A stretch of 64,000 bases of DNA from Paraprevotella sp. (lineage in GTDB: Bacteria > Bacteroidota > Bacteroidia > Bacteroidales > Bacteroidaceae), in assembly GCA_017937925.1 (NCBI GenBank), contig JAGBCQ010000001.1, forward strand, positions 62,001 through 126,000, given 5' to 3'. This document shows positions 28,576-36,916 of this stretch, piece after piece (the stretch's first letter is position 1; each line of letters starts with the position of its first letter). The translations under genes were made by a program, and so were the position numbers. The notes beneath the pieces were generated by a model, which saw only the letters and a list, made by a program, of their open reading frames with translations, did not search any database and had not been told where the DNA came from.

Positions 28576-28797
28576 TCAATACTCATCCTCGTTAAAAAGG
28601 AAATCTTCTTTTGTTGGATAGTCCGGCCAAACATCTTCAATTGTTTCATAGATTTCGCCTTCATCCTCAATCTCCTGTAAGTTCTCAATTACCTCAAGAG
28701 GAGCTCCTGAACGCATTGCATAATCAATCAATTCTTCTTTTGTTGCGGGCCATGGCGCATCCTCTAACTTTGAAGCCAACTCAAGTGTCCAATACAT
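28576..28797 (-). CDS. DUF2795 domain small protein
   Basis: This is a 73-residue acidic protein of the DUF2795 family, of unknown function, common in Bacteroidales. The body LASKLEDAPWPATKEELIDY is the family signature, followed by an acidic C-terminal tail (EDEGEIYETIEDVWPDYPTK). It has no signal peptide. It stands 64 bp after the cobalamin adenosyltransferase gene and is followed by a terminator. Confidence 0.85.
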   Translation of the reverse strand: MYWTLELASKLEDAPWPATKEELIDYAMRSGAPLEVIENLQEIEDEGEIYETIEDVWPDYPTKEDFLFNEDEY

Positions 28798-28861
28798 AGT
28801 CTAAATCTTTAATAGGTACAACGTTATTAATTTGAGCGCAAAAATAATAATATTTTCAGTA

Positions 28862-29422
28862 TCAGCAACGTTTCTTCCAAATTATTTCTTCTTTACCTTC
28901 ATCGAACAGCAATCTACGTGACAACACAAAGAAATAATCGGACAGACGATTGACGTATTTACACACTACAGGCGATATCGTTTCTGTTGCAGACAATTCT
29001 ATGATACGGCGCTCTGCACGTCTACAAACAGTACGACAAACATGGCAGATAGAAGCCGGCAAAGAGCCTCCGGGTAAACTAAATCCTTTCCATCCGGGTA
29101 GTCCCTCTTCCGTTTCATCTATGTATCGTTCCAATCTAATCACATCATTCTCTTCTATTTGATTCCCTTCCTTGTTTATATTTGACTCTGTACCGGTTGC
29201 CAAATATGCGCCAAGCGTAAACAAGTCACCTTGTATTTCCAAAAGTCGTACACATATTTCCGCTCGTTCTAGAAGTGCCACTAAAAGCCCTATTTGAGCA
29301 TTGAGCTCGTCTATTGTTCCGTATGCCTCTACTCTTAAATCGGCTTTTGAGACCCGTTTACCACCCACTAAACTTGTCATGCCTTCATCGCCACCACGTG
29401 TATATATATGACTCTTTTTCAT
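28862..29422 (-). CDS. ATP:cob(I)alamin adenosyltransferase (PduO type)
   Basis: This enzyme makes adenosylcobalamin from cob(I)alamin and ATP, for enzymes such as methylmalonyl-CoA mutase in propionate metabolism. It has 186 residues. The ATP-binding N-terminal motif IYTRGGDEGMTSLVGG is at about 6-21, followed by RVEAYGTIDELNAQIG. The C-terminal helix has CRRAERRIIEL and VNRLSDYFFVLSR. No cobalamin riboswitch is visible nearby. It lies 12 bp after the methyltransferase-like gene. Confidence 0.94.
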   Translation of the reverse strand: MKKSHIYTRGGDEGMTSLVGGKRVSKADLRVEAYGTIDELNAQIGLLVALLERAEICVRLLEIQGDLFTLGAYLATGTESNINKEGNQIEENDVIRLERYIDETEEGLPGWKGFSLPGGSLPASICHVCRTVCRRAERRIIELSATETISPVVCKYVNRLSDYFFVLSRRLLFDEGKEEIIWKKRC

Positions 29423-29434
29423 CTTAACTATTCT

Positions 29435-30046
29435 TTAATTGAAATTCACTATATAATGTTGCCTTTGTTTAGATGTATCAAAAAAGAGAATTCCAAAATC
29501 GTATAAATCAAAAGAAATTACGACTTTAAAATCTTCTTTTATCAAATTCCACATCGCCAGCACTTGCTTTGACTTATGTATTCCTGATATAATACAGACC
29601 GAATCGTCCGATATAATCTGGGCAATAATCTTCTTCCATAATTCGCACGGTACGTCTTCATTCACTACAATCAATTCTTTGACATCTCTTTTGCTATCGT
29701 TTTTTTGCGTTACATTATGAATATCTTCAACGTAGAGTTGTGCAGACGGACAGCCGCTTGTTATATAATCTTTCCAAACCTCACTGACTTCACCATACAA
29801 TCGTACAACGGATGGATGGACATAATTAGATAATCTAAAAAGGAATTTTCTACATTTTACGGAATGACCTCCCCAGTAATATGCCATGCAGTGATGCCTC
29901 TTTCTCAAATCCCGGAACGCATAATACTCACCCCGTTCATAAATAACATAGGTTATAAAGTTGAAAGCGAAAGGAGAATGAACTCCATATCCTCTTCTAT
30001 GTCTAAAACGTTTCAGCCAAATCCACTTCCTTTTAAGTATTCCCAT
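29435..30046 (-). CDS. Degenerate methyltransferase-like protein
   Basis: I recognise this 203-residue protein as a relative of a Bacteroidetes class I methyltransferase family with an N-terminal (R)HGVHSPF motif. Here it reads YGVHSPFAFNFI (residues 20-31). The C-terminal part, ISGIHKSKQVLAMW then ISFDLYDFGILFFDT and QHYIVNF, also fits. The glycine-rich SAM-binding motif expected around residues 75-95 is missing and reads VRLYGEVSEVWKDYI. It may have lost catalysis. It has a -7-like box at 30072-30079 and precedes the adenosyltransferase gene by 12 bp. Confidence 0.7.
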   Translation of the reverse strand: MGILKRKWIWLKRFRHRRGYGVHSPFAFNFITYVIYERGEYYAFRDLRKRHHCMAYYWGGHSVKCRKFLFRLSNYVHPSVVRLYGEVSEVWKDYITSGCPSAQLYVEDIHNVTQKNDSKRDVKELIVVNEDVPCELWKKIIAQIISDDSVCIISGIHKSKQVLAMWNLIKEDFKVVISFDLYDFGILFFDTSKQRQHYIVNFN

Positions 30047-30071
30047 TACACTTTCTTTTATGTTCTTTAGG

Positions 30072-30079
30072 CAAAGATA
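30072..30079 (-). promoter_or_regulatory. Probable -7 box for the methyltransferase-like gene
   Basis: TATCTTTG on the minus strand matches the Bacteroidetes -7 consensus, 26 bp before the ATG at 30046. The -33 region lacks TTTG. Confidence 0.4.
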
Positions 30080-30148
30080 ATATTTATATGGAAGAAAATT
30101 GATTTAAGTCAAGAAAAACGCTTTTTTCTGCAGATAATATTATTTCTC

Positions 30149-30179
30149 TTTGCCAAACATCAAAAACTCCTTACCTTTG
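30149..30179 (+). promoter_or_regulatory. Consensus promoter upstream of the DUF4954 gene
   Basis: TTTG, 19 bases, then TACCTTTG: an exact Bacteroidetes promoter on the plus strand. Transcription should begin near 30184-30187. A strong terminator follows only about 60 bases later (30223-30246), before the gene at 30338. Confidence 0.8.
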
Positions 30180-30184
30180 CATCG

Positions 30185-30246
30185 TGTTTTTCATAGTATT
30201 AGATTTAAGGTTAACAAAGGTTGGGTCAGAGCGCTGACCCTTTTTT
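30185..30246 (+). ncRNA. Candidate short RNA or attenuated leader
   Basis: This is the stretch between the consensus promoter at 30149-30179 and the terminator at 30223-30246. It would give a transcript of about 60 nt. It contains no convincing coding region. It could be an independent small RNA, or a leader whose terminator controls the DUF4954 gene. This is inference from the promoter-terminator pairing only. Confidence 0.4.
30223..30246 (+). terminator. Intrinsic terminator ahead of the DUF4954 gene
   Basis: A perfect 7-bp stem GGGTCAG/CTGACCC with AGCG loop is followed by six T. It is well formed but no plus-strand gene lies upstream within the window region, so it terminates only the transcript from 30149-30179. 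Confidence 0.85.
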
Positions 30247-30337
30247 ATGCCCAAAAGTGAAAAACGTACCATAAAAAGCAACTTTTTCAAAAAAAAAATG
30301 TTCCTTTACATTGTGAAACAAAAGACTCTTGTATAAA

Positions 30338-32344
30338 ATGGATTCTATATTTGATTCAAATGTCGCATACCGCAGTCTTACAGATGATGAAATACTGCAG
30401 ATGGAACGACAAGGATGCACCGCTGAAGATTGGAGTAAAGTAAAAGTTAATCCTGATTTCTCCGCCGCTTATATTCACCAATCTCATTTCTCCGGTGTGA
30501 ACCACCTCGGAAGTTTCAATAAGTATTATACTTTAAAAAGCGGTATTACACGTCATTCTGGTATTTATCGCTCAACATTACACAATACGGCCATCGGTAA
30601 TGATTGCTTCATATCCGACATCCATGGTGGCATTGCCAATTACAAAATTGAAAAGGAATGCTTCATCAGTAACACGGACACAATCGTTGTAGATAGCGAA
30701 ACGAGTTTCGGTCAAGGTACAGAAGTCGTTGTCCTTAGCGAAACCGGAGGACGTGAAATTATCATTCACGACCAACTATCTTCTCATGAAGCGTATATGC
30801 AAGCCATGTATCGGCATGACAAAAAGCTGAACGAGAAACTCAGGAGCATTGCTTACAAACGAGCAGAAGAAGTAAGTAAGCATTATGGATTTATCGGAAG
30901 CGGTTCTGTCATAACAAGATGCGGCATACTTCGTAATCTATACATCCATTCATTCAGTAAAATCGAAGGCGCTACACGTTTGGAAAATGGAACTATATGC
31001 AGCAGTCTAGAATCGCCATGCTATATCGGTGACAATGTCATCGCACACGATTTCATTTTCCAAAATGGTTGTAAGATTACAGACGGTGCCATGCTTCACA
31101 GATGCTACGTTGGACAAGCCTGTGTTATCGGACATGGGTATTCAGCCTCCGATTCTTTTTTCGGATGTAATTGTCAAGCAGAGAATGGTGAGGCATGCGC
31201 TATCTTTGCCGGTCCATATACCGTTACGCATCACAAGTCCACATTACTTATTGGCGGTATGTTCTCATTCATGAACGCAGGGTCCGGTACCAACCAAAGC
31301 AACCATATGTATAAACTCGGACCTTCGCACCATGGTATTTTGGAGCGCGGATGTAAAACAGCTTCCGGTGCGCACATTTTATGGCCTGCAAAGGTTGGTC
31401 CATTCTCTATGATTATGGGGCATTACAATTGTCATGCAGATACCGGTATATTCCCATTCTCATACATTATTGAACAAAAGAACGAAAATTACCTCATTCC
31501 CGGCATTGCACTTCGCAACATTGGAACATTGCGCGACATCCACAAATGGCCTAAAAGAGACGGGCGCCATCCTGATACTATTCAGCAAGACTTTATTACT
31601 TTTGACGCCTATTCTCCATATACAATCGGACGAATGTTAAAAGGAGTAGCCATCTTAAAAGATATAGACAAGAGTTTAGATGAAGATGAAACAATTACTA
31701 AATGGAATGGGTTGAGTCTCAAACGAAAATCTATCACAAACGGATTGGATCTTTATCGTATGGCAATCAACCGGTTCATCGGAGATAAACTTCTTGAAAA
31801 ACTAAACGAATTATCTCATTTACCGATTGAACAATTGTACGATGCCATGAAACCCTCTGTACCTTATTGTCCCATTTGGATAGATTTGTGCGGACTTCAA
31901 GTTCCCGAATGTGAAGTTGAGCGTCTGGAAAAAGATATTAAAAAAGAAATTATTACCTCTGCCGAGCAACTGAGCGAGCGTTTTGCCCGAATCAGTGAAA
32001 GCTATAATGATTATGTTTGGGCTTGGGTATGGCAACGCTTGTTATTGATGTACCCAAACACCACAAATGAGAATTTTATCAGCACCGTATGCTTCCCTAT
32101 TATCTGTCAATGGGAATCAGCCACATATGCATTGAACGACCGCGCTATAAAAGATGCTCAAAAGGAATTCTCTTCCGATACTTGTGTTGGTTTCGGAACT
32201 GATGGCGATGAGGAAACAAAAATTAAGGATTTTATTGCTGTTCGTGGAAAACTTGAAGAAAATTCATTTGTTAAAGATATTGAGCAAGAAAGAGAACGAA
32301 CCAAAGAAACTGCTGCAAAGTGGATTCAAAAACTGACAACATAA
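30338..32344 (+). CDS. DUF4954 family beta-helix protein
   Basis: This is a large protein of the Bacteroidetes DUF4954 family, function unknown. The start chosen is ATG at 30338 (MDSIFDSNVAYRSLTDDEI), giving 668 residues; a TTG 9 bp earlier is also in frame. Residues about 40-340 show left-handed beta-helix hexapeptides as in sugar nucleotide acyltransferases, for example CYIGDNVIAHDFIFQNGCKI and CVIGHGYSASDSFFGCN. The C-terminal third is helical (WAWVWQRLLLMYP). No membrane or signal segment is seen. Acyltransferase activity is possible but unproven. Confidence 0.85.
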   Translation: MDSIFDSNVAYRSLTDDEILQMERQGCTAEDWSKVKVNPDFSAAYIHQSHFSGVNHLGSFNKYYTLKSGITRHSGIYRSTLHNTAIGNDCFISDIHGGIANYKIEKECFISNTDTIVVDSETSFGQGTEVVVLSETGGREIIIHDQLSSHEAYMQAMYRHDKKLNEKLRSIAYKRAEEVSKHYGFIGSGSVITRCGILRNLYIHSFSKIEGATRLENGTICSSLESPCYIGDNVIAHDFIFQNGCKITDGAMLHRCYVGQACVIGHGYSASDSFFGCNCQAENGEACAIFAGPYTVTHHKSTLLIGGMFSFMNAGSGTNQSNHMYKLGPSHHGILERGCKTASGAHILWPAKVGPFSMIMGHYNCHADTGIFPFSYIIEQKNENYLIPGIALRNIGTLRDIHKWPKRDGRHPDTIQQDFITFDAYSPYTIGRMLKGVAILKDIDKSLDEDETITKWNGLSLKRKSITNGLDLYRMAINRFIGDKLLEKLNELSHLPIEQLYDAMKPSVPYCPIWIDLCGLQVPECEVERLEKDIKKEIITSAEQLSERFARISESYNDYVWAWVWQRLLLMYPNTTNENFISTVCFPIICQWESATYALNDRAIKDAQKEFSSDTCVGFGTDGDEETKIKDFIAVRGKLEENSFVKDIEQERERTKETAAKWIQKLTT

Positions 32345-32350
32345 AGATAA

Positions 32351-32382
32351 AACAATGGGGCAAGAATTCTTGCCCCATTGTT
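32351..32382. terminator. Perfect 32-bp palindrome, bidirectional terminator
   Basis: Two perfect 16-bp arms (AACAATGGGGCAAGAA and its complement) meet with no spacer. It fills the 41-bp gap between the converging DUF4954 and phosphoglucosamine mutase genes. The T-runs outside are broken, so termination strength is uncertain. Confidence 0.7.
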
Positions 32383-32385
32383 ATG

Positions 32386-33774
32386 TCATTTTGCACAACT
32401 GTACACTACATCCATCACCTTCTTACCAATCTCATCAGCGGCTTCCATGCTGTTCGCCTCCGAATAAACTCGAATAATCGGTTCGGTATTACTCTTACGT
32501 AAGTGTACCCATTTGTCCGGGAAATCTATTTTCACACCATCAATATCATTCACTTCCTCATCTTTATATAATTCTTTCACTTTCTGCAAGATTGCGTCAA
32601 CATCCGTTTCCGGTGTCAAATCAATTCTATTCTTGGCAATATAATAAGGTGGATAAGTAGCACGCAGCTCAGAAGTCTTCATTCCCCTCTTGGCCAAATA
32701 AGTCAATATCAAAGCTATTCCCACCAAAGCATCGCGACCATAATGTGCTTCCGGATAAATTACACCTCCATTACCTTCACCGCCAATCACCGCATTGGTA
32801 TCCTTCATTTTTGTTACTACGTTCACTTCACCTACGGCAGCTGCATTATATTCGCATCCATATTTACGAGTTACATCACGCAAAGCACGGGTTGAGCTCA
32901 AATTGGAAACTGTATTTCCCGGTGTGTGTTGCAATACATAATCAGCCACTGTTACCAACGTATATTCTTCACCATACATTGTTCCATCCTCACAGAACAT
33001 GGCTAAACGATCAACATCGGGATCTACAACAAAAGCAATATCATGCTCACCCTTTTGCATCAACTCTTTTATTTCTATCAGGTTCTTCTCTAAGGGTTCC
33101 GGGTTATGACCAAAATCGCCGGTTGGTTCAGTAAACAGACCTGTTACTTGCGCCACCCCCAACTGTTCAAGCAGTTTGGGAAGGATTGTTCCGCCTACAG
33201 AATTAACCGTATCTATTGCTACCTTAAAGCCGGCATTCTTAATGGCCTCAATATCCACTAACTTCAGTTCTTTAACCAAATCTATGTGCTTTTGGTCGTA
33301 CGAATCATCCTCACGGTATTTGCCCAAGTGGTCCACATCAGCATATTCAAAGGCTTCCGCTTCCGCCAATTTCAGGACTTCATTACCTTCCTCTGCATTC
33401 AAAAACTCTCCATTCTCATTCAGCAGTTTTAAGGCATTCCACATTTTGGGATTATGCGAAGCTGTGATAATGATTCCGCCACAAGCTCCTTCCATAGTGA
33501 CAGCCAATTCTGTTGTCGGTGTCGAAGCCAATCCGATATTTACCACATCGAATCCCATACCCATCAACGTGCCACACACAACGTTTTTCACCATCTCGCC
33601 TGAGATTCGTGCGTCACGTCCAACAACTATTTTATTACTATCTTTCGTTGTCGTTTTACGAATTAAAGTCGCATAAGCCGATGTAAATTTTACGATGTCT
33701 AACGGATTTAATGTATCTCCCGCTACTCCACCAATAGTCCCGCGTATTCCGGAAATAGATTTTATAAGTGTCAT
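32386..33774 (-). CDS. glmM: Phosphoglucosamine mutase (alpha-D-phosphohexomutase)
   Basis: This enzyme interconverts glucosamine-6-phosphate and glucosamine-1-phosphate for UDP-GlcNAc synthesis. It has 462 residues. The phosphoserine loop is IIITASHNPKMWNALKLL near residue 100, the metal loop is VDPDVDRLAMF near 240, and the sugar-binding loop is GGEGNGGVIYPEAHYGRDA near 325. The C-terminal phosphate loop is RKSNTEPIIRVYSEA. GlmM is the likely role, but this family also includes phosphomannomutases. A -7-like box is at 33824-33831. Confidence 0.9.
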   Translation of the reverse strand: MTLIKSISGIRGTIGGVAGDTLNPLDIVKFTSAYATLIRKTTTKDSNKIVVGRDARISGEMVKNVVCGTLMGMGFDVVNIGLASTPTTELAVTMEGACGGIIITASHNPKMWNALKLLNENGEFLNAEEGNEVLKLAEAEAFEYADVDHLGKYREDDSYDQKHIDLVKELKLVDIEAIKNAGFKVAIDTVNSVGGTILPKLLEQLGVAQVTGLFTEPTGDFGHNPEPLEKNLIEIKELMQKGEHDIAFVVDPDVDRLAMFCEDGTMYGEEYTLVTVADYVLQHTPGNTVSNLSSTRALRDVTRKYGCEYNAAAVGEVNVVTKMKDTNAVIGGEGNGGVIYPEAHYGRDALVGIALILTYLAKRGMKTSELRATYPPYYIAKNRIDLTPETDVDAILQKVKELYKDEEVNDIDGVKIDFPDKWVHLRKSNTEPIIRVYSEANSMEAADEIGKKVMDVVYSCAK

Positions 33775-33823
33775 AATTAGTTGATTATATCTTTTTCTTT
33801 TGTCTTGAATGAATTTAATGCGA

Positions 33824-33831
33824 CAAAGATA
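33824..33831 (-). promoter_or_regulatory. Probable -7 box of glmM
   Basis: TATCTTTG on the minus strand, 50 bp before the glmM ATG. A GTTG lies about 22 bases upstream, slightly too far for the usual -33 spacing. Confidence 0.45.
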
Positions 33832-33973
33832 AAGATTTCGTTGAAAAAACCGACAACGTTCACGGGATTATCTTCGCAAGTCCATCTGAGAAACAGGACA
33901 ATCTTGAAGAAACAAAGAATCTTAATTTCATAAAAAAACCTAAAAGTTCATACCACGTAACTCCTTTTTTGCC

Positions 33974-33981
33974 TAACTTTG
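33974..33981 (+). promoter_or_regulatory. Probable -7 box of the surface-protein gene
   Basis: TAACTTTG matches TAnnTTTG, 27 bp before the ATG at 34009. No clear -33 TTTG is visible. Confidence 0.5.
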
Positions 33982-34008
33982 CACGCATTCATTAGCAATT
34001 CACGGCAC

Positions 34009-36750
34009 ATGAAGAAAGTATTTTTTACACTTTCCATATTATGTTTATTCGCCATAGTCTTACCATTGCGAATATCGGCTCAGACAGAAAAGGCTACTCC
34101 GGAAGTACTCAGCCAAAAAGTGGCTTTATTTGGTAAAAGCATTCCTCAAGAAAAAGTATTCCTTCACATCGACAATACTTGCTATTTCGTAGGCGACACC
34201 ATCCGATTCAAAGCCTACGTCACACGTTCGGACCGCAACACACTGACGGACTTGAGCAAGATTGTTTATGTTGAGCTGTTCACACCCGACGGTTATTTGG
34301 TGGAACGCCAACAGATAGAGTTACCTGACGGAACAGGACATGGCGCCATTTGCCTGACTGATTCGCTCTACTCGGGTTACTACGAACTCAGAGCCTATAC
34401 CCGATGGATGCTCAATTGGGGACAGTGTCAATTCCCACACTCCCGTTGGACCGAGGATCTGTTTTATAATCGCAAGATGGCGCAGGACTTCTTCCGGGAT
34501 TATGACAAGATTTACTCCCGAGTGTTTCCCGTTTTTGACCAACCGCAAGCTCCGGGCGAATATTTCAAAGACATGACGTTGCGCCCCATGCGTCGATATT
34601 ATAAAAGTCCGAACGGCAAACCGAAATTGGATGTTCGTTTCTACCCAGAAGGAGGTGAATTGGTAGCAGGAACCACTACCCGAATTGCTTTTGAAGCGAA
34701 CACGGACAAGGGAGAACATATAGACGTGGAACTTACCATACGCGACAAGGAGAAGAAGGAAATTACTAAAGCAAAAGTCGTCAACAGAGGACGGGGTTGC
34801 TTCAGTTTGCCCAACGTCTCTGAGAACGGTGACTATGAAGCGACATTCCAATATAAAGGTTATGACTATTCATTCACGCTACCCCAACCCATCAAGGAAG
34901 GATGCGCCTTGAGCATCAGTCAAAACAATGAAACCATCATAGCAAAAATCCAATCATACGGCCTCACTGACGCCACCCCATTAGGACTGCAAGTGATATG
35001 CGGCGGCATTTCAGCGGGATTCTATCCGATAAGCGCAAACAATGGAGTGGCACAAACCATTGAGATTCCTATCAACGGACTCAAAACGGGCGTCAATCAG
35101 TTCACGCTCTTTGATGCCGAAGGACGTATCTACGCCGACCGCCTGTTTTTTGTCAATCGCCATGATTATGATACCAAACGTATAGACATCAGCGGCATCA
35201 AATCCCAATACGAGCCATTTGAGCCTATTGAGCTACAATTAAAATTAAACAACGCTGAAGGTATCGTACCTAATATGTCAGTCAGTGTACGCGACCGTTC
35301 CGGCGACGAACCGACATACGACAACGGCAACATCCTGACAGAGATGCTCCTCAGCAGCGAACTGAAAGGGTTTGTAGAAAATCCCATGTTCTTTTTCGAG
35401 AAGGACGATTCGCTCCGCCGTCAAGCTCTCGACCTGTTGATGATGGTGCAAGGTTGGCGCAGACATTCCTGGCGCGAAATGGCAGGAATAGATAAGTTTA
35501 CGTTGCAATACCTTCCCGAGAAATCACAAACCATTTCAGGTTGCGTCAATAGAATCAACGATTTCCGCATCGTCAGCGGCAGCCATGTCACAGAGGATAA
35601 TTGGGACCCCGGAAGCGGAACCATCATCTGGAAGGAGGACGAGATAGAACGCAATGAGGAATTTGAGAACAGCATAACGGAATCCGATAGCGAGAGCGAA
35701 GCCTACGGCATTGAAAATACGAGCACAAGCAGCGCCATGAGCGAGACTTATAGTAACAGCCAGCAATTCCCGTTCTCATCCGGTTACACCATAAGTAACT
35801 TAAAGGAAGAAGTCAACGTATGGCCTACATTCATTCAAGGCGAACACACTCTCGAACTGATACAAGACACACAGAACGGCACTTTCTATATGCAAACCCC
35901 ATTACTTTACGAAGACTACATCCTCTTTCTCATGGCAGCCGACCTTGACAAAGACAAAGATTATATCATCAAGAAAAAGGAAAAGGATTTCAGGGACGAA
36001 GAGGCAGTTCCGGACTATTTTGTTAAACTCAACCATTTCTATCCCCTATTCCCTAAGCCATATGGGTATTACCAAGATGCTGCATGGAATGAGGCGGAGA
36101 GCGCTTTAGACTCGAAGGGTACTCAGACATCTTTCACCGACCGTCAACTTGCCGCTGTCACGGTGCGTACTAAAAGAAATGGTGTCAGAAAACTCGATTT
36201 GAGCAAACCTGCCATCGTTGTGGATGCCTACGATGCTTTTAATCTCGCTGCCGATTATGGTATGAATACCGGCACTCACAATTGGGTCACCTTCCCCCAA
36301 CAAGTTGCTTTGTGTTACATCGGCGACATGGGAATGGAACGAGAGTTCTTCTTGCAAGTTCGCTACGATGGCAAGCCCCTCAACAACAAGCAAGCAAAGG
36401 AAACCGTCAAGCCCCAATCCATGAACAATGGCACACAAATGGAGGTGCCACCCGTCATCACTTACGGGCGCAGCAAGATGGAAGCCTACCATTATCTGAA
36501 GAACCTTGATAAGCTATACATCTATACCGATTACGCCCCAAGAGAAGTAGGCAGCATAAAATATGATGGTTCCAACCAACCCGACGTTGTCATCGATTTC
36601 CGCCGTTTTGAGGGCGAAGCCTATCAAACGACCTATCGCGACCGCCGGTATTTAATGAAAGGATACAGCGTGTGCGATGATTTCTATAGTCCCGACTACA
36701 GTCAAAAACCGTTGCCCGGCACCAAAGACTACAGACGCACACTGTATTGA
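34009..36750 (+). CDS. Large macroglobulin-like/TonB-plug-like surface protein, ended by an internal UGA
   Basis: This is an exported Bacteroidales protein with an MG2-like N-terminal domain and a TonB-plug-like C-terminal part; its exact function is unknown. The start is ATG 34009 (MKKVFFTLSILCLFAIVLPL), giving a signal peptide that ends at ISAQ; a TTG 30 bp earlier is rejected. The product is 913 residues. The early part has EKVFLHIDNTCYFVGDTIRF and YFKDMTLRPMRRYY; the late part has LAAVTVRTKRNGVRKLDLSK. The frame ends RRTLY-UGA. The same frame goes on for 45 more codons to a TAA at 36886, with sequence typical of this family's C-terminus. The gene therefore appears interrupted by a nonsense codon at a Trp position. 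Confidence 0.85.
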   Translation: MKKVFFTLSILCLFAIVLPLRISAQTEKATPEVLSQKVALFGKSIPQEKVFLHIDNTCYFVGDTIRFKAYVTRSDRNTLTDLSKIVYVELFTPDGYLVERQQIELPDGTGHGAICLTDSLYSGYYELRAYTRWMLNWGQCQFPHSRWTEDLFYNRKMAQDFFRDYDKIYSRVFPVFDQPQAPGEYFKDMTLRPMRRYYKSPNGKPKLDVRFYPEGGELVAGTTTRIAFEANTDKGEHIDVELTIRDKEKKEITKAKVVNRGRGCFSLPNVSENGDYEATFQYKGYDYSFTLPQPIKEGCALSISQNNETIIAKIQSYGLTDATPLGLQVICGGISAGFYPISANNGVAQTIEIPINGLKTGVNQFTLFDAEGRIYADRLFFVNRHDYDTKRIDISGIKSQYEPFEPIELQLKLNNAEGIVPNMSVSVRDRSGDEPTYDNGNILTEMLLSSELKGFVENPMFFFEKDDSLRRQALDLLMMVQGWRRHSWREMAGIDKFTLQYLPEKSQTISGCVNRINDFRIVSGSHVTEDNWDPGSGTIIWKEDEIERNEEFENSITESDSESEAYGIENTSTSSAMSETYSNSQQFPFSSGYTISNLKEEVNVWPTFIQGEHTLELIQDTQNGTFYMQTPLLYEDYILFLMAADLDKDKDYIIKKKEKDFRDEEAVPDYFVKLNHFYPLFPKPYGYYQDAAWNEAESALDSKGTQTSFTDRQLAAVTVRTKRNGVRKLDLSKPAIVVDAYDAFNLAADYGMNTGTHNWVTFPQQVALCYIGDMGMEREFFLQVRYDGKPLNNKQAKETVKPQSMNNGTQMEVPPVITYGRSKMEAYHYLKNLDKLYIYTDYAPREVGSIKYDGSNQPDVVIDFRRFEGEAYQTTYRDRRYLMKGYSVCDDFYSPDYSQKPLPGTKDYRRTLY

Positions 36751-36888
36751 TCGCCCAAAGTTGTATTCGACAGTAACGGAGAAAGCAAAATCAAACTATA
36801 TAACAATAGCAAAACGACCGTCATCAGCGTCAGTGCTGAAGGTATGACACACGACGGACAACTTGTTATTTGGAAAGAAAATCAATAA
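36748..36888 (+). other. In-frame continuation after the UGA of the surface-protein gene
   Basis: The TGA at 36748-36750 is followed in the same frame by 45 sense codons starting SPKVVFDSNGESKIKLYNN and ending at TAA 36886-36888. Relatives of this family end with RTLYWNP.V..D..G...I.FYNN followed by VSAEG, and here VSVSAEGMTHDG is seen. The UGA stands exactly where the conserved Trp is expected (TGG to TGA). It is either a true nonsense mutation, a readthrough site, or a sequencing error. Confidence 0.8.
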
Positions 36889-36916
36889 CACTCACATAAA
36901 ATAAAAAGCAGAGAAT

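Noticed and set aside
28800-29434. A cobalamin riboswitch near the adenosyltransferase gene
   Set aside because: The gap upstream is only 12 bp and no B12-box-like conserved sequence is visible.
30184-30237. A 17-codon GTG-started leader peptide before the DUF4954 gene
   Set aside because: The GTG would be at the transcript's first bases, and there is no run of a regulatory amino acid. It is probably chance.
36748-36750. UGA read as Trp through a changed genetic code
   Set aside because: priA and rbfA end with TGA at their normal C-termini, so UGA is a stop in this organism. A local mutation or readthrough is more likely.
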